From positions 2,046,001-2,110,000 of the forward strand of contig NZ_CP136946.1 in the NCBI RefSeq assembly GCF_050916355.1: a stretch of DNA of 64,000 nt. The letters run 5' to 3'. The position numbers were made by a program, and so were the translations under genes. This stretch comes from Jeongeupia wiesaeckerbachi. GTDB taxonomy: Bacteria; Pseudomonadota; Gammaproteobacteria; Burkholderiales; Chitinibacteraceae. The notes beneath the pieces are model-generated. The model made no database searches and was not told the DNA's origin. It saw only the letters and a program-made list of their open reading frames with translations. Below, piece after piece: positions 24,067-32,407 of this stretch. Each line of letters starts with the position of its first letter. Position 1 is the stretch's first letter.

Positions 24067-24465
24067 TCAGAAGATCACGCCGGCGTACAGCACGACGTTG
24101 GCGTACGGCGTTGCTTCGCCGGTGCGGATCACGGCGCGGGCCGAGTGCGTCAGGCGCTTGAGTTCGTCGTGGCCAACGTAATCGATGTGGACGCCGCTGC
24201 CGGCCATCGCCGTGGCACGGGTCATCACGGCCTCGTTGCGGTCGAGTACTTCGGTGGCGAACACCGCACGTTCGACCTGCATGTCCTTGAGTACTTCGTC
24301 GAGTACATCAAAGAACGACGGCGTGCCGATGCGCAGGGCCAGATCGATCCGTTCGACGTGGTCGGGAATCGGCAGACCGCAGTCGCCGATGACGATGCAG
24401 TCGGTGTGGCCGAGGCTCGCCAGGATGCGGGCGATGTCGCTGTTGAGGATGCCGTGCTTTTTCAT
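24067..24465 (-). CDS. rbsD: RbsD, D-ribose pyranase
   Basis: 132 residues, normal for RbsD, with the N-terminal MKKHGILNSDIARILASLGH and C-terminal RTGEATPYANVVLYAGV blocks. It interconverts pyranose and furanose ribose so that RbsK can use the imported sugar. Its ATG overlaps the rbsK stop region by four bases. Confidence 0.95.
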   Translation of the reverse strand: MKKHGILNSDIARILASLGHTDCIVIGDCGLPIPDHVERIDLALRIGTPSFFDVLDEVLKDMQVERAVFATEVLDRNEAVMTRATAMAGSGVHIDYVGHDELKRLTHSARAVIRTGEATPYANVVLYAGVIF

Positions 24466-25355
24466 GCAGCGTTGTCCAGGAAGGTGTCGACTTCGGCGCG
24501 CGTCGGCATGCCGCCTTGGGCGCCGGCACGGGTGACCGACAGTGCGCCGGCGGCGCAGGCATAGCGCGACGCTGCGGCGAGGCCGAGATCCCAGAACGCG
24601 GCGATCGCGCCGTTGAAGGTATCGCCGGCGCCGGTCGAATCGACCGCCTCGACCGGGAACGACGTCTGGTGTTGCAGCGCGCCGGCGGCATCGGTGAAGT
24701 AGGCGCCGTCGCGGCCCTTGGTCATCACCACCTTGCCCGGCAGCATCGACAGCAGCGCCTTCCAGTTTTCCGGCTTGCCGTCGAGGGCGACCGCCAGCTC
24801 GTATTCGTTTGGCGTGAACAGCGCGACCTTGCCGACCAGATCGATCGGCAGCCGGGCCGCCGGCGCCGGGTTGAGGATGAATGGCTTGCCGTGCTTTTGC
24901 GCCAGCGCGGCAGCGGCTTCGATGGTGCCCATCGGTACTTCGAGCTGCGCCAGCACGACGTCGGCGGCGGCAAACGCGGGTTCCGACGCGGCAATGTGTT
25001 CGGGGGAGAGTTCGCCGTTGGCGCCGGGGACGACGAGGATGGCGTTGTCGCCGTCACAGACGGTGATCGCCGCGACACCGGTGGCGGCCGTGGTGGAGAT
25101 GCCGATCCAGCGGGTGTCGACCCCCTCGGCTTTCAGCGTCGCCAGCATCTGCTGGCCGAAGGCGTCGTTGCCGACGCGGCCGACCATCGTGACCTGGGCG
25201 CCGAGCCGCGCCGCCGCGACGGCCTGGTTGGCGCCCTTGCCGCCGGGATGCGTCGCGAAGCGCTCGCCAAACAGCGTTTCGCCGAGACGGGGAAAGCGCG
25301 TCGTCCCGACGACGAGATCCATATTGATACTGCCAACCACCAGCACCTTGGTCAT
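24462..25355 (-). CDS. rbsK: RbsK, ribokinase
   Basis: 297 residues of PfkB-family ribokinase: N-terminal VVGSINMDLVV, the GGKGANQAVAAARLGA substrate motif, and the C-terminal DSTGAGDTFNGA with the catalytic aspartate. It phosphorylates ribose to ribose-5-phosphate. The ATG at 25355 follows GGAG and matches family starts; the longer frame to 25472 would run through the operator and is rejected. First gene of the rbsKDACB transcript, downstream of rbsR and its own operator. Confidence 0.95.
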   Translation of the reverse strand: MTKVLVVGSINMDLVVGTTRFPRLGETLFGERFATHPGGKGANQAVAAARLGAQVTMVGRVGNDAFGQQMLATLKAEGVDTRWIGISTTAATGVAAITVCDGDNAILVVPGANGELSPEHIAASEPAFAAADVVLAQLEVPMGTIEAAAALAQKHGKPFILNPAPAARLPIDLVGKVALFTPNEYELAVALDGKPENWKALLSMLPGKVVMTKGRDGAYFTDAAGALQHQTSFPVEAVDSTGAGDTFNGAIAAFWDLGLAAASRYACAAGALSVTRAGAQGGMPTRAEVDTFLDNAA

Positions 25356-25433
25356 AGCAACTCCTTCTGCATCCGTAGTACAGGCTAGACCGCTACCACG
25401 GATTCGGGCTCTGAACTCGAGCGATGCGCTGAT

Positions 25434-25450
25434 GCTAAACCGTGTTAAGC
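25434..25450 (-). promoter_or_regulatory. Operator upstream of rbsK
   Basis: 17-bp imperfect palindrome GCTAAACCGTGTTAAGC, matching the site before rbsR at 13 of 17 positions. On the minus strand it overlaps a plausible -10 (CTTAAC) placed 17 bp after TTGATT, fitting repression by the LacI-family protein encoded upstream. Confidence 0.75.
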
Positions 25451-25610
25451 AAAAAAAGTAGACCTGAATCAATTTTTTGTAGTGTTTTTTAGAAAACTAC
25501 AGGAATCCCCTTATGCCGACGCCAAAGCGGGCCTAGAACGGACGCGACCATGCCGATCGCAGGCGTGAGACGCAGGCGGGTGAGGGGTTGGGGCGGTGAA
25601 GCGGGGAGGT

Positions 25611-26612
25611 TTAGCGCCGGCGGTGGCGCAGGCTGGCGTCGATCCAGCGCTCGGACTCGGCCGGCTGGCCGGCAAGCTGCGCGAGCACGGCAGCGAGGCT
25701 TTCGCTCGCCAGCGCGTGGCTGTCCTGCGCGACCGATTGCACCGGCTGCGGCAGGCAGTCGAGCAGCGGATGGTCGTCGAAGGTCAGCAGGAAGTCGGGG
25801 CCTTCGTCGCCACGGGCGTTGACGAAGGCCAGCACACCTTCGAGCAGGGTGATGCCGCCGGTGAACACCGCCTGCGGATAACGGCCGTGCCGCGCGACCC
25901 AGTCGGCCAGCCGTGCCTGACCCGATGCGCGCAGGTAGTCGCGTTCGCTGATCCAGTCAGCGGCAGGCACGATCGCTGCATGGTCGAGCGCCGCACGGTA
26001 GCCAGCGAGCCGGTCGGCGCTGGTCGACAGGCTGGCGCCGCCGCCGATGTAGAGGATTTCATGCGCGCCGCGCGCGATGGCGTCGCCGACCAGCGTTTCG
26101 GTCGCGGCTGCGGCGGCGGTGACGACGAAGGGGATTGGGCTGCCGGCGACGCGGCGATCGGCGAACACCAGCGGCAAGCGTTTGGACCAGCCGGCGTAGG
26201 CGGCCGGATCGGCGTTGCACGGCACGACGATTAGGCCGTCGACCTGCCGGGCGACCAGTTGGCCGATGCCGGCGGCTTCCTGTTCCGGGTCGTCACTGCT
26301 GCCGACGATCATCAACTGGTAGCCGGCGGCGCGCGCCAAAGGCTCAAGCGCTTCGGCAAGGCTGGCGTGGGCGAAGTTGGTCAGTTGCGGGACGACGAGG
26401 CCGAGCGTGTGGCTGGCGCGCGAGCGCAGCGCCCGTGCCGACTGTGACGGCTGGAACTGATGCTCGGCGGCGACGGCGAGCACACGCTGGCTGGTGGCCT
26501 CGGAAATCCGGTACGTTTCGGCGCGGCCGTTGAGGACCAGGCTGGCCGTGGTGCGGGAAACGCCGGCGAGCCGGGCGATGTCGTCGATGGTCAGGCGGGT
26601 GAAGGAAGACAC
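25611..26612 (-). CDS. LacI-family regulator of the ribose operon (Cra/FruR-like)
   Basis: 333 residues with a LacI helix-turn-helix (TIDDIARLAGVSRTTASLVL) and a periplasmic-binding-like effector domain. The N-terminal region, with NGRAETYRISEATSQRV, resembles Cra/FruR and ScrR more than E. coli RbsR. The two nearby operators (GCTAAA...TTTAGC type) also resemble Cra sites. Functionally it is the local rbs repressor, but the lineage differs from classical RbsR. GTG start with no clear Shine-Dalgarno, and a palindrome 16 bp upstream suggests autoregulation. Confidence 0.87.
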   Translation of the reverse strand: MSSFTRLTIDDIARLAGVSRTTASLVLNGRAETYRISEATSQRVLAVAAEHQFQPSQSARALRSRASHTLGLVVPQLTNFAHASLAEALEPLARAAGYQLMIVGSSDDPEQEAAGIGQLVARQVDGLIVVPCNADPAAYAGWSKRLPLVFADRRVAGSPIPFVVTAAAAATETLVGDAIARGAHEILYIGGGASLSTSADRLAGYRAALDHAAIVPAADWISERDYLRASGQARLADWVARHGRYPQAVFTGGITLLEGVLAFVNARGDEGPDFLLTFDDHPLLDCLPQPVQSVAQDSHALASESLAAVLAQLAGQPAESERWIDASLRHRRR

Positions 26613-26627
26613 GATGGTGGCTGGGTT

Positions 26628-26644
26628 GCTAAATCGTATTTAGC
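26628..26644 (-). promoter_or_regulatory. Autoregulatory operator upstream of the rbs regulator
   Basis: Perfect 17-bp palindrome GCTAAAT-CGT-ATTTAGC centred about 24 bp before the regulator's GTG. Same family of site as the one before rbsK. Confidence 0.8.
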
Positions 26645-26686
26645 TTAACGGGCGCAGCGGCCCCGAACAAGGCGATTGCGCACCGG

Positions 26687-27193
26687 TCAGCGCGTCCGGC
26701 CGCCACCGCTGTTGGGCCACCAGGCAAATTGCCATTCGGCGAAGCTTTTCTTGTCGGCGAAGCCGCCAAACTGCGGCGGGAAATTGGCCTGCTTCAGCGG
26801 GATCTTGGCCGATTTGCTGTAGACGCCCATGAAGCCACCGCCCGGTGCTCCGATATAGGCCCAGTCTTCGCCGGTCATCGGATCCTTGTAGGCACGGCGC
26901 AGGAAGCGCCGCGGAAACGGCGCGCGCGGATCCTGAACCAGATCCTGCAAGCGTTTGGGGTATTGCGTGCCTTCGGCGCCCTGGATCGCGGTATAGCCCT
27001 TGATCGCCAGCCGGATTTCGTCGCCAACGCGCAGCAGCTCCTGCTCGCGTTCGCGCTGCAGCCGGTTCTGCCAGACATCGCCGACCAGGCCGAGGTAGAT
27101 GCCCATGACCATGACCATCATCAACACCCAGATATAGCCGAAGCCTTGCTGGCGCCGGCTAGAGATCGCGGTAGGGCTTGCCATCGCTGTCAT
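26687..27193 (-). CDS. Minor pseudopilin-like protein lacking Glu5
   Basis: 168 residues with a prepilin-like N-terminus: a basic stretch, Gly-Phe at the expected peptidase site (RRQQGFGYIW), then about 20 hydrophobic residues. Position +5 is Trp rather than the conserved Glu, a feature also seen in the tip pseudopilin GspK. The globular part is mixed and ends in a Gly/Arg-rich tail. Last gene of the secretion operon. Start uncertain between ATG 27193 and ATG 27184; both lie inside the previous gene, so translation is coupled. Confidence 0.75.
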   Translation of the reverse strand: MTAMASPTAISSRRQQGFGYIWVLMMVMVMGIYLGLVGDVWQNRLQREREQELLRVGDEIRLAIKGYTAIQGAEGTQYPKRLQDLVQDPRAPFPRRFLRRAYKDPMTGEDWAYIGAPGGGFMGVYSKSAKIPLKQANFPPQFGGFADKKSFAEWQFAWWPNSGGGRTR

Positions 27194-27536
27194 TACCTTG
27201 TGCGCCGCTCTTGACGTCGTAGACGCCGGCGCCGCCTTCCGGCGTGATCGTCTGCCAGCTATCGCGGCGGCTCGAAACCGGGTCGAGCGGCATTTCGCGC
27301 AGATAGTGGCGCTGGACCAGCTCGTCCAGCGTCGCCGGATAGCGACCGGTGTCGGCGTAGAACTTGTCGATCGCATCGCGCATGGCGACGAGATTGTGCT
27401 TGAGCACGGTTTCGGCGGCGCGGTCGGTTTGCTGGAAATAACGCGGCACGACCAGCGTCAGCAGGCTGGCCATGATGGCGAGTACGACGAGCAGCTCGAT
27501 CAGCGTAAAGCCGCGACGGCGGCGGAGGGAAGACAT
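27159..27536 (-). CDS. GspG-like pseudopilin (second)
   Basis: 125 residues with a classical type IV prepilin leader, Arg-rich then GFTLIELLVVLAIMASLL (Glu5 present). A short globular domain contains FYADTGRYPATLDELV, resembling GspG-type pseudopilins. The ATG 10 bases after GGTGA and directly before the basic leader is preferred over the ATG at 27551. It should be processed by a prepilin peptidase encoded elsewhere and join the pseudopilus of this operon's machine. Overlaps both neighbouring genes. Confidence 0.85.
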   Translation of the reverse strand: MSSLRRRRGFTLIELLVVLAIMASLLTLVVPRYFQQTDRAAETVLKHNLVAMRDAIDKFYADTGRYPATLDELVQRHYLREMPLDPVSSRRDSWQTITPEGGAGVYDVKSGAQGNDSDGKPYRDL

Positions 27537-27544
27537 CTTGGGGA

Positions 27545-28018
27545 TCACCATTCACGGTACGGCGTGCCGTTGAGGCCGACGCCGTTGGAGCGTGTGTAGA
27601 CATCGTAGACGTCGCGGCCTTCTTGCGGAGAATCGGGCGGGCTGGCGTAGCTGCGGATGCCCCAGGTCTGCACATTGCTCATGCTCGGGCAGTCGCAGAA
27701 CGGGTCGCGCGGAATGCGCCGCAGGAAGTAGATTTTCTTGCCGGTCGGGTCCTTGGCATCCTTGACGCCGTCGGCAAGCACGGCCAGCTCGGGCGGGTAG
27801 CCGGTGTCTTCAAGCGATTTGCTGACGCGAGCGTCGTCGACAGCCTGCTTGTAGGCGTCGATCGCGCTGCGGATTTGCCACAGCGCCTGGCGCAGCTCGG
27901 ATTCGCGGTTCCGCGTCGCCGCGACCTGCGACAGCGGCAGCGCCACGGTCGCAAGGACGGCGAGGATGGTCAGCGTCACCATCAGCTCGATCAGTGTAAA
28001 ACCGCGTGCGCGATGCAT
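27545..28018 (-). CDS. Type II secretion pseudopilin (prepilin N-methylation motif)
   Basis: 157 residues beginning MHRARGFTLIELMVTLTI, a textbook prepilin cleavage and methylation motif right at the N-terminus. The globular domain contains a Cys-rich FCDCPS segment and ends with VGLNGTPYREW, similar to the tail of its downstream paralogue. It starts 8 bp after the secretin stop. The longer frame to 28177 overlaps the secretin and lacks a leader, so it is rejected. Predicted minor or major component of the pseudopilus. Confidence 0.85.
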   Translation of the reverse strand: MHRARGFTLIELMVTLTILAVLATVALPLSQVAATRNRESELRQALWQIRSAIDAYKQAVDDARVSKSLEDTGYPPELAVLADGVKDAKDPTGKKIYFLRRIPRDPFCDCPSMSNVQTWGIRSYASPPDSPQEGRDVYDVYTRSNGVGLNGTPYREW

Positions 28019-28025
28019 GGCGATC

Positions 28026-29984
28026 TCAGCGGCGTCCCAGACCGCTGCGCGGCACCGGGGTCGTCGCCGCGGCCGATGCGGCTGGCGCCTGCGCGGCCGG
28101 TGCGGCCGGTGCGGGCGCAGCAGGAGGCGGGACCGGTACCGGCATCGGCGCCGGTGGTGGCGCGCTGACGGCGCCACCCTGCGTCGAGTAGTTCACCGTC
28201 GATGCATTGCGCAAGCGCAGCGGATCGGTCGAGATCGACGAGTCGGTGCCGCTGTCGAACTGGGTCACGTAGCTGCTTGGAATCGGCAGATTGCGGACGA
28301 TGCGCGGCGTGATCGACAGCACCAGCTCGGTTTTCTTCGACGTATCCGACTTGCTGCCGAAGATCCGGTCGAGGATCGGCAACTCGCCCAGGCCCGGAAT
28401 CGCGTTGCCGGTGCTCTGGCTGTTGCGGTTCAGCAGGCCGGCGAGGATTTGCGTCTCGCCGTCGCGGCCGCTCATCACGGTCTCGGCGCGACGGGTACCG
28501 ATCGTATAGGCGGTCAGGCCGGTCTTGGTCGTCAGCGTGTCGGTGACGTTGGAGACTTCGAGCTGGACCTTGACGCCGATGTCGCCATCGGTGCCGATGG
28601 TCGGCTCGACGTTCAGCGTCAGGCCGACGTCCTGATAGCTGATGGTTTCGCTGACCACACCGTTCGAGTTGACCGTCGTGACCACCGGCAGCCGGTCGCC
28701 GATGAGGATCTTGGCCTTGTCGCGGTTTTTGACACGGATCTTCGGATTGGCCAGCACCGTGCCTGCGCCGGTGGCGTGTGACAGATTGGCGGTAATCGTC
28801 GGATTGCCGACGTTGACCAGCACATTGCCCTTGTTGAGGCTGGACAAGGCGTCCAGCGTAAACTGCCCCGGGTTGAACGCCCCCTGGCTACCGTCCGCAC
28901 CCTTGGCATAGCTGCCGACGGTAGCACTGACGCTGTCGGGATAGCGGATGCCGAGATTGAGCGTATCGCTGCTGTTGACCTCGAGGACCTCGACGTCGAA
29001 CACCACTTCGGACTGCGGCAGATCCTGCGCGGCGATCAGCCGTTCGGCGACGGCGACGGCTTCGGGCGTATCGCGCATCACCAGCATGTTCAGCCGCTCG
29101 TCGATGTAGACGTCGCGTGTCTTGACCATCTGCTTGAGCATCGACAACACCTGCTTGGGGTCGGCGTTGCTCAGGTAGAAGGTCCGCATCACCAGATCCT
29201 TGTAGTCGCGGTCCTTGTCGGGCCGCTTCGGGTAAATCAGGATCGTGTTGTCGTTGAGGATTTTCTTGTCGAGCTGGTTGGTCGTGAGGATCAGGTTGAT
29301 CACGTCCTCGACCGTGGTGTCGCGGGCGAAGATCGTCGTCTTCAGCGTGGTCGGTACGTCGCGGTCGAAAATGAAGTTGACCTTGCCGATGCGCGCGACG
29401 ATGTCGAATACGCTCATGATCGGCTGGTCGCGGAACTGCAAGGAAATCGGGCTCTTCAGCGCCTGTGCCAGCGCTGGCTTCAGATTGGTTTCGCGCGCCT
29501 TGCGGTTCTCGATTTCGTCGCGCAGCTTGACCGCCTGCGGGTTGCGCGGGTTGTCGGCCAGCACCTGCCGGAGGATGTCGAGTGCCTCGTCCGGACGCTG
29601 CTCCTTGATTTCGCCGGCGAACTTGAGCATCGAGTCGACGCGCACCGAGCGCTCCAGCTGGCGCATGCCTTCCTGCGCACGCACATTGCCCGGATCCCAC
29701 GACAGCATCTGCTGATAGCGCGCCAGCGCAGATACCGAGTCGCCGCGGTTGCGCGCGGTTTCGGCTTCCTGCAGCAACTGATCCAGCATGCGGTCGAGCT
29801 GGCGGCGGTAGGCCGTGCGCAGCTTGATGTCGTCCGGATACTGCTTCGTTGCAGTTTGCAGCGCTTTCAGGCCTTCCTGCGTATCACCCTGCTGGATCAG
29901 CGCTTCGCCCTGTTGGCGTGCGCTGTCGGCGGCACAGCCGGCTAGCAGCACGGCAAGAATGGTGACGGTCAACGCGCGTTTCAC
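28026..29984 (-). CDS. gspD: Secretin lipoprotein (GspD/MshL-like)
   Basis: 652 residues. A lipoprotein signal ending LLAGC is followed by a TPR-like region (~25-150), an STN/N0 domain (ISLQFRDQPIMSVFDIVARI), N-domains, and a C-terminal secretin barrel with GLLNRN, PGLGELPILDRIF and ELVLSITPRIV. It ends in a Pro/Ala-rich tail. It forms the outer-membrane pore. GTG start with AGGAGG 8 bases upstream. The N-terminal TPR and lipid anchor differ from classical GspD and resemble secretins of MSHA- and Oxp-like systems. Confidence 0.9.
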   Translation of the reverse strand: MKRALTVTILAVLLAGCAADSARQQGEALIQQGDTQEGLKALQTATKQYPDDIKLRTAYRRQLDRMLDQLLQEAETARNRGDSVSALARYQQMLSWDPGNVRAQEGMRQLERSVRVDSMLKFAGEIKEQRPDEALDILRQVLADNPRNPQAVKLRDEIENRKARETNLKPALAQALKSPISLQFRDQPIMSVFDIVARIGKVNFIFDRDVPTTLKTTIFARDTTVEDVINLILTTNQLDKKILNDNTILIYPKRPDKDRDYKDLVMRTFYLSNADPKQVLSMLKQMVKTRDVYIDERLNMLVMRDTPEAVAVAERLIAAQDLPQSEVVFDVEVLEVNSSDTLNLGIRYPDSVSATVGSYAKGADGSQGAFNPGQFTLDALSSLNKGNVLVNVGNPTITANLSHATGAGTVLANPKIRVKNRDKAKILIGDRLPVVTTVNSNGVVSETISYQDVGLTLNVEPTIGTDGDIGVKVQLEVSNVTDTLTTKTGLTAYTIGTRRAETVMSGRDGETQILAGLLNRNSQSTGNAIPGLGELPILDRIFGSKSDTSKKTELVLSITPRIVRNLPIPSSYVTQFDSGTDSSISTDPLRLRNASTVNYSTQGGAVSAPPPAPMPVPVPPPAAPAPAAPAAQAPAASAAATTPVPRSGLGRR

Positions 29985-30520
29985 GGCGTTCCTCCTATCG
30001 GCAGCATTTGCTGCTGATTCAATGGCATGAATGTAAAGGCAACGACGTCGCGGCCGACCTTGTCGACGCGCCAGGTGCCCAGCAAGGTTTCGCCTTGCTG
30101 GATGCGGCCGAGCGCATCGCAGCGGTTGCAGACGACGTACTGGTCGTTGCCGGCCTGCAGGACGACGTAGTCGGTGCCGCGTTCGTGCCAGGTCGAGACG
30201 ACCTGGAACGGCAGCGGCGGCGCGACCGGTACCGGGGTCGGGGTCGGTTTGGCCGGCGGTGGGGGCGGCGGTGGCGGTGGGGCCCACGTCTGCTTTGGAA
30301 ACAGGTTGACTGCACTGGCCTCGGAGGCGGCGGAGGCGCGGGCGACGAGTACGCGAGCGACGCTGCTGGCTTCGGAGGCAATTTCCCGGGCCGGCATGCT
30401 GCGCGGCTTGCGCGCGGCGACGTCGTTTTCGGCCGGCGCATCGCCGCCGTCCTTCCAGATCGTGTAGCCGGTCAGCAACACCGTGACGGCGAGAACGATT
30501 TTCAGCGGGCGCGACAGCAT
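29981..30520 (-). CDS. PilP/GspC-like inner-membrane linker with polyproline run
   Basis: 179 residues: one N-terminal membrane helix (LKIVLAVTVLLTGYTIW), an Ala-rich stretch, a run of nine consecutive prolines, Pro-Thr repeats, then a small beta domain (VVLQAGNDQYVVCNRCDALG). This architecture, helix plus flexible Pro linker plus a small domain facing the secretin, matches PilP or GspC linkers. Assignment rests on position between the PilO-like gene and the secretin; sequence similarity is weak. Its start overlaps the upstream stop (TGATG). Confidence 0.7.
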   Translation of the reverse strand: MLSRPLKIVLAVTVLLTGYTIWKDGGDAPAENDVAARKPRSMPAREIASEASSVARVLVARASAASEASAVNLFPKQTWAPPPPPPPPPAKPTPTPVPVAPPLPFQVVSTWHERGTDYVVLQAGNDQYVVCNRCDALGRIQQGETLLGTWRVDKVGRDVVAFTFMPLNQQQMLPIGGTP

Positions 30521-31080
30521 CAGCGTCCCCCCTTGGCAAGCGGCTGCGGATCGGCGACTTCGGTCAGGTAGGAGAGCTGCAGCTGGATCGCCAGCGTCTC
30601 CTCGCCGATCTGCTGGCGGCTCATGCTGACCGATTCGATCCGCACGCCCGGCACAGCCGACAGCGCGCGCATGAAGGCGCGCAGCGACGGGTAATTGCCG
30701 CCGGCCGGGAACTGCAGGCCAAAGCGCATCAGGTGGCCATCACCTTCGGTCACGCTCTTGTAGTCGCTCTGGACTACGGCGATGCCATGCTTGGCGGCCA
30801 GCTCGGACAGCTCGCCGAGGAAGGTGGTAAAGCTGCTGTCCGGGCGCAACCGGACGTAGGCGGCGTCGCTGGCGACCTCGCTGGCATGCGCGACCTGACG
30901 CATCTCGCTGCGTTTGGCTGCGACGGCAAGCTCACGTTTGTCGAGGTCGCGCTCGATCGGCTCGACCTGCTGCTTCAACAGCAGCACGGCCGTCGCGATC
31001 AGCGCCAGTCCGACCCAGCCGAGGGTCCCGGCGTAGCGCGGCCAGCGGCGCAGATGCCAGACGATCTGTTGCGTCTTCAT
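30520..31080 (-). CDS. PilO-like inner-membrane assembly protein
   Basis: 186 residues with a single N-terminal membrane helix (TLGWVGLALIATAVLLL), a coiled-coil-prone charged stretch, and a C-terminal ferredoxin-like fold around GLQFPAGGNYPSLRAFMRAL, typical of PilO/GspM-type proteins. It overlaps both neighbours (ATGA and TGATG), so the four small assembly genes are made in fixed proportion. Role: part of the periplasmic alignment complex linking the cytoplasmic platform to the secretin. Confidence 0.75.
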   Translation of the reverse strand: MKTQQIVWHLRRWPRYAGTLGWVGLALIATAVLLLKQQVEPIERDLDKRELAVAAKRSEMRQVAHASEVASDAAYVRLRPDSSFTTFLGELSELAAKHGIAVVQSDYKSVTEGDGHLMRFGLQFPAGGNYPSLRAFMRALSAVPGVRIESVSMSRQQIGEETLAIQLQLSYLTEVADPQPLAKGGR

Positions 31081-31607
31081 GGCGCCTCCGCCGCGCGCCA
31101 GCGCACTTCAACCGCGGCGCCGGTCGGCTTGAACGGATCGGCGGGCTTGAGCGATTGCCGTGCCAGCATCACCTGGGCGATATCGGGTTGCCGCGCCAGC
31201 GCGTCGATCCACGCCAGCAGGTCTTTCTGCGTCTTGGCCTCGAGCTCGAGCTTGAGGTTGCGCTCGGTCGTGCTGACGTCGATCTTGGTGTAGGCAATCG
31301 TCGGCAGCCACGCGGCCTCGAGCGCGGCCAGGCCGGCTTCGGGCGATGCCGCCTGCGCGTGTTCGATTGCCGCAACCTTGTCGTTCAGCGGCGCTTCCTT
31401 CTGGGCTTCGAGCTTCGAGGTTTCCTGTTTTTTCATCCGCCACAACACTTCGGCTTCCTGCGTATCGATCAGCTTGCGGCGCTCCTCGGCGACGTCCTGG
31501 CGCGACAGCACCCACAGCAGCACGACGACGCCGGCCGCGATCAAGACCAGACCGAGCCAGGGCGTTGCCGTTGGTTTGCGGTGGAAATCGAGCTGGATCG
31601 GCTTCAT
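31077..31607 (-). CDS. PilN-like inner-membrane assembly protein
   Basis: 176 residues: a short cytoplasmic N-terminus (MKPIQLDFHRKP) preceding one membrane helix (WLGLVLIAAGVVVLLWVL), a coiled-coil segment and a C-terminal domain, the layout of PilN. The N-terminal peptide is the part that docks into PilM in type IV pilus systems. ATGA overlap with the PilM-like gene upstream. Family assignment is by layout and order. Confidence 0.75.
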   Translation of the reverse strand: MKPIQLDFHRKPTATPWLGLVLIAAGVVVLLWVLSRQDVAEERRKLIDTQEAEVLWRMKKQETSKLEAQKEAPLNDKVAAIEHAQAASPEAGLAALEAAWLPTIAYTKIDVSTTERNLKLELEAKTQKDLLAWIDALARQPDIAQVMLARQSLKPADPFKPTGAAVEVRWRAAEAP

Positions 31608-32407
31608 GCGCTGACCTCCGGCCGGGCCCATTCGCTTGCGGCGTCGAGCAGCGGATGCAGACCGCCGAGCCATTCGACGTCGAAGCTGTCGTCGTGTTGT
31701 TCGATGACGGGCTCTTGTGCCGCGGCAAGGTACAGGTTGCGCGGGACGAAGTCGCTGGCAAGCATCGCGGCATCGCGAATCAGCGACGACAACGACGCGC
31801 CGCTGAGTCCGCCGGCCGGCATCGGCAGCGTGACGACGCCACGCCAGTGCCGCTGTTTGCGGAACAGGCAACTGACGTGTTCGTGCTCGGCGAGGATCAG
31901 CGCGAACTCGCGCGACTTGAGCCCGGCGCTGTAGCGATTGGTGACGTCGGTCAGCAGTGGGGCGACCGCCTGCAGTTTGCAGCGGCGCGTGCGCGCCAGT
32001 TCGAGCAGGGTCTGGTACAGGCCCTGGTCAACGCCGGCGGCGAGTCGGGGCGCACCGTAGCCGCCGTCCTCGATCGCGACGCGCCAGGTGTCGGTCGCGA
32101 CGTTGAACTGCGACGCCATCAACACGCGGGCATAGCCCTGCCAGTCGGCGTCGCGTTTCAGGTTGTCCTGCCAGGGCAGCACGCTGTAGCGCACCCAGGG
32201 GGCGCCGAGGTGCAGCGTCAGCGTGTCGAACCGGCCGGACGGTGCGTCGGCCAGCAGTTGCTGCAGTCGCAGCACCGCGGTGTCGGCGGTGCCGTCGATG
32301 ATTTCGGAGCGGCGCACGACCGGGCCGCGCGGCCAGCGTGGCCGGCTCGCGAGCAGGATCTGGCCGCGCAGCAGCCAGCCGTGATGGTCAATCGACAAAG
32401 GTGACAC
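31604..32407 (-). CDS. PilM/GspL/MshI-like cytoplasmic assembly protein
   Basis: 267 residues, soluble, with an actin-like/PilM-type alternation of strands (TLTLHLGAPWVRYSVLPW, SREFALILAEHEHVSCLF). It occupies the PilM position before PilN-, PilO- and PilP-like genes. GTG start with AGGA 8 bases upstream, overlapping gspE by 20 bp. It appears shorter than PilM (~350), and I see no clear nucleotide-binding motif, so the name is tentative. Confidence 0.65.
   Translation of the reverse strand: MSPLSIDHHGWLLRGQILLASRPRWPRGPVVRRSEIIDGTADTAVLRLQQLLADAPSGRFDTLTLHLGAPWVRYSVLPWQDNLKRDADWQGYARVLMASQFNVATDTWRVAIEDGGYGAPRLAAGVDQGLYQTLLELARTRRCKLQAVAPLLTDVTNRYSAGLKSREFALILAEHEHVSCLFRKQRHWRGVVTLPMPAGGLSGASLSSLIRDAAMLASDFVPRNLYLAAAQEPVIEQHDDSFDVEWLGGLHPLLDAASEWARPEVSA

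Noticed and set aside
22578..24161. 527-aa plus-strand frame opposite rbsA
   Set aside because: rbsA has both ABC domains and operon context; the opposite frame is a GC-bias artefact.
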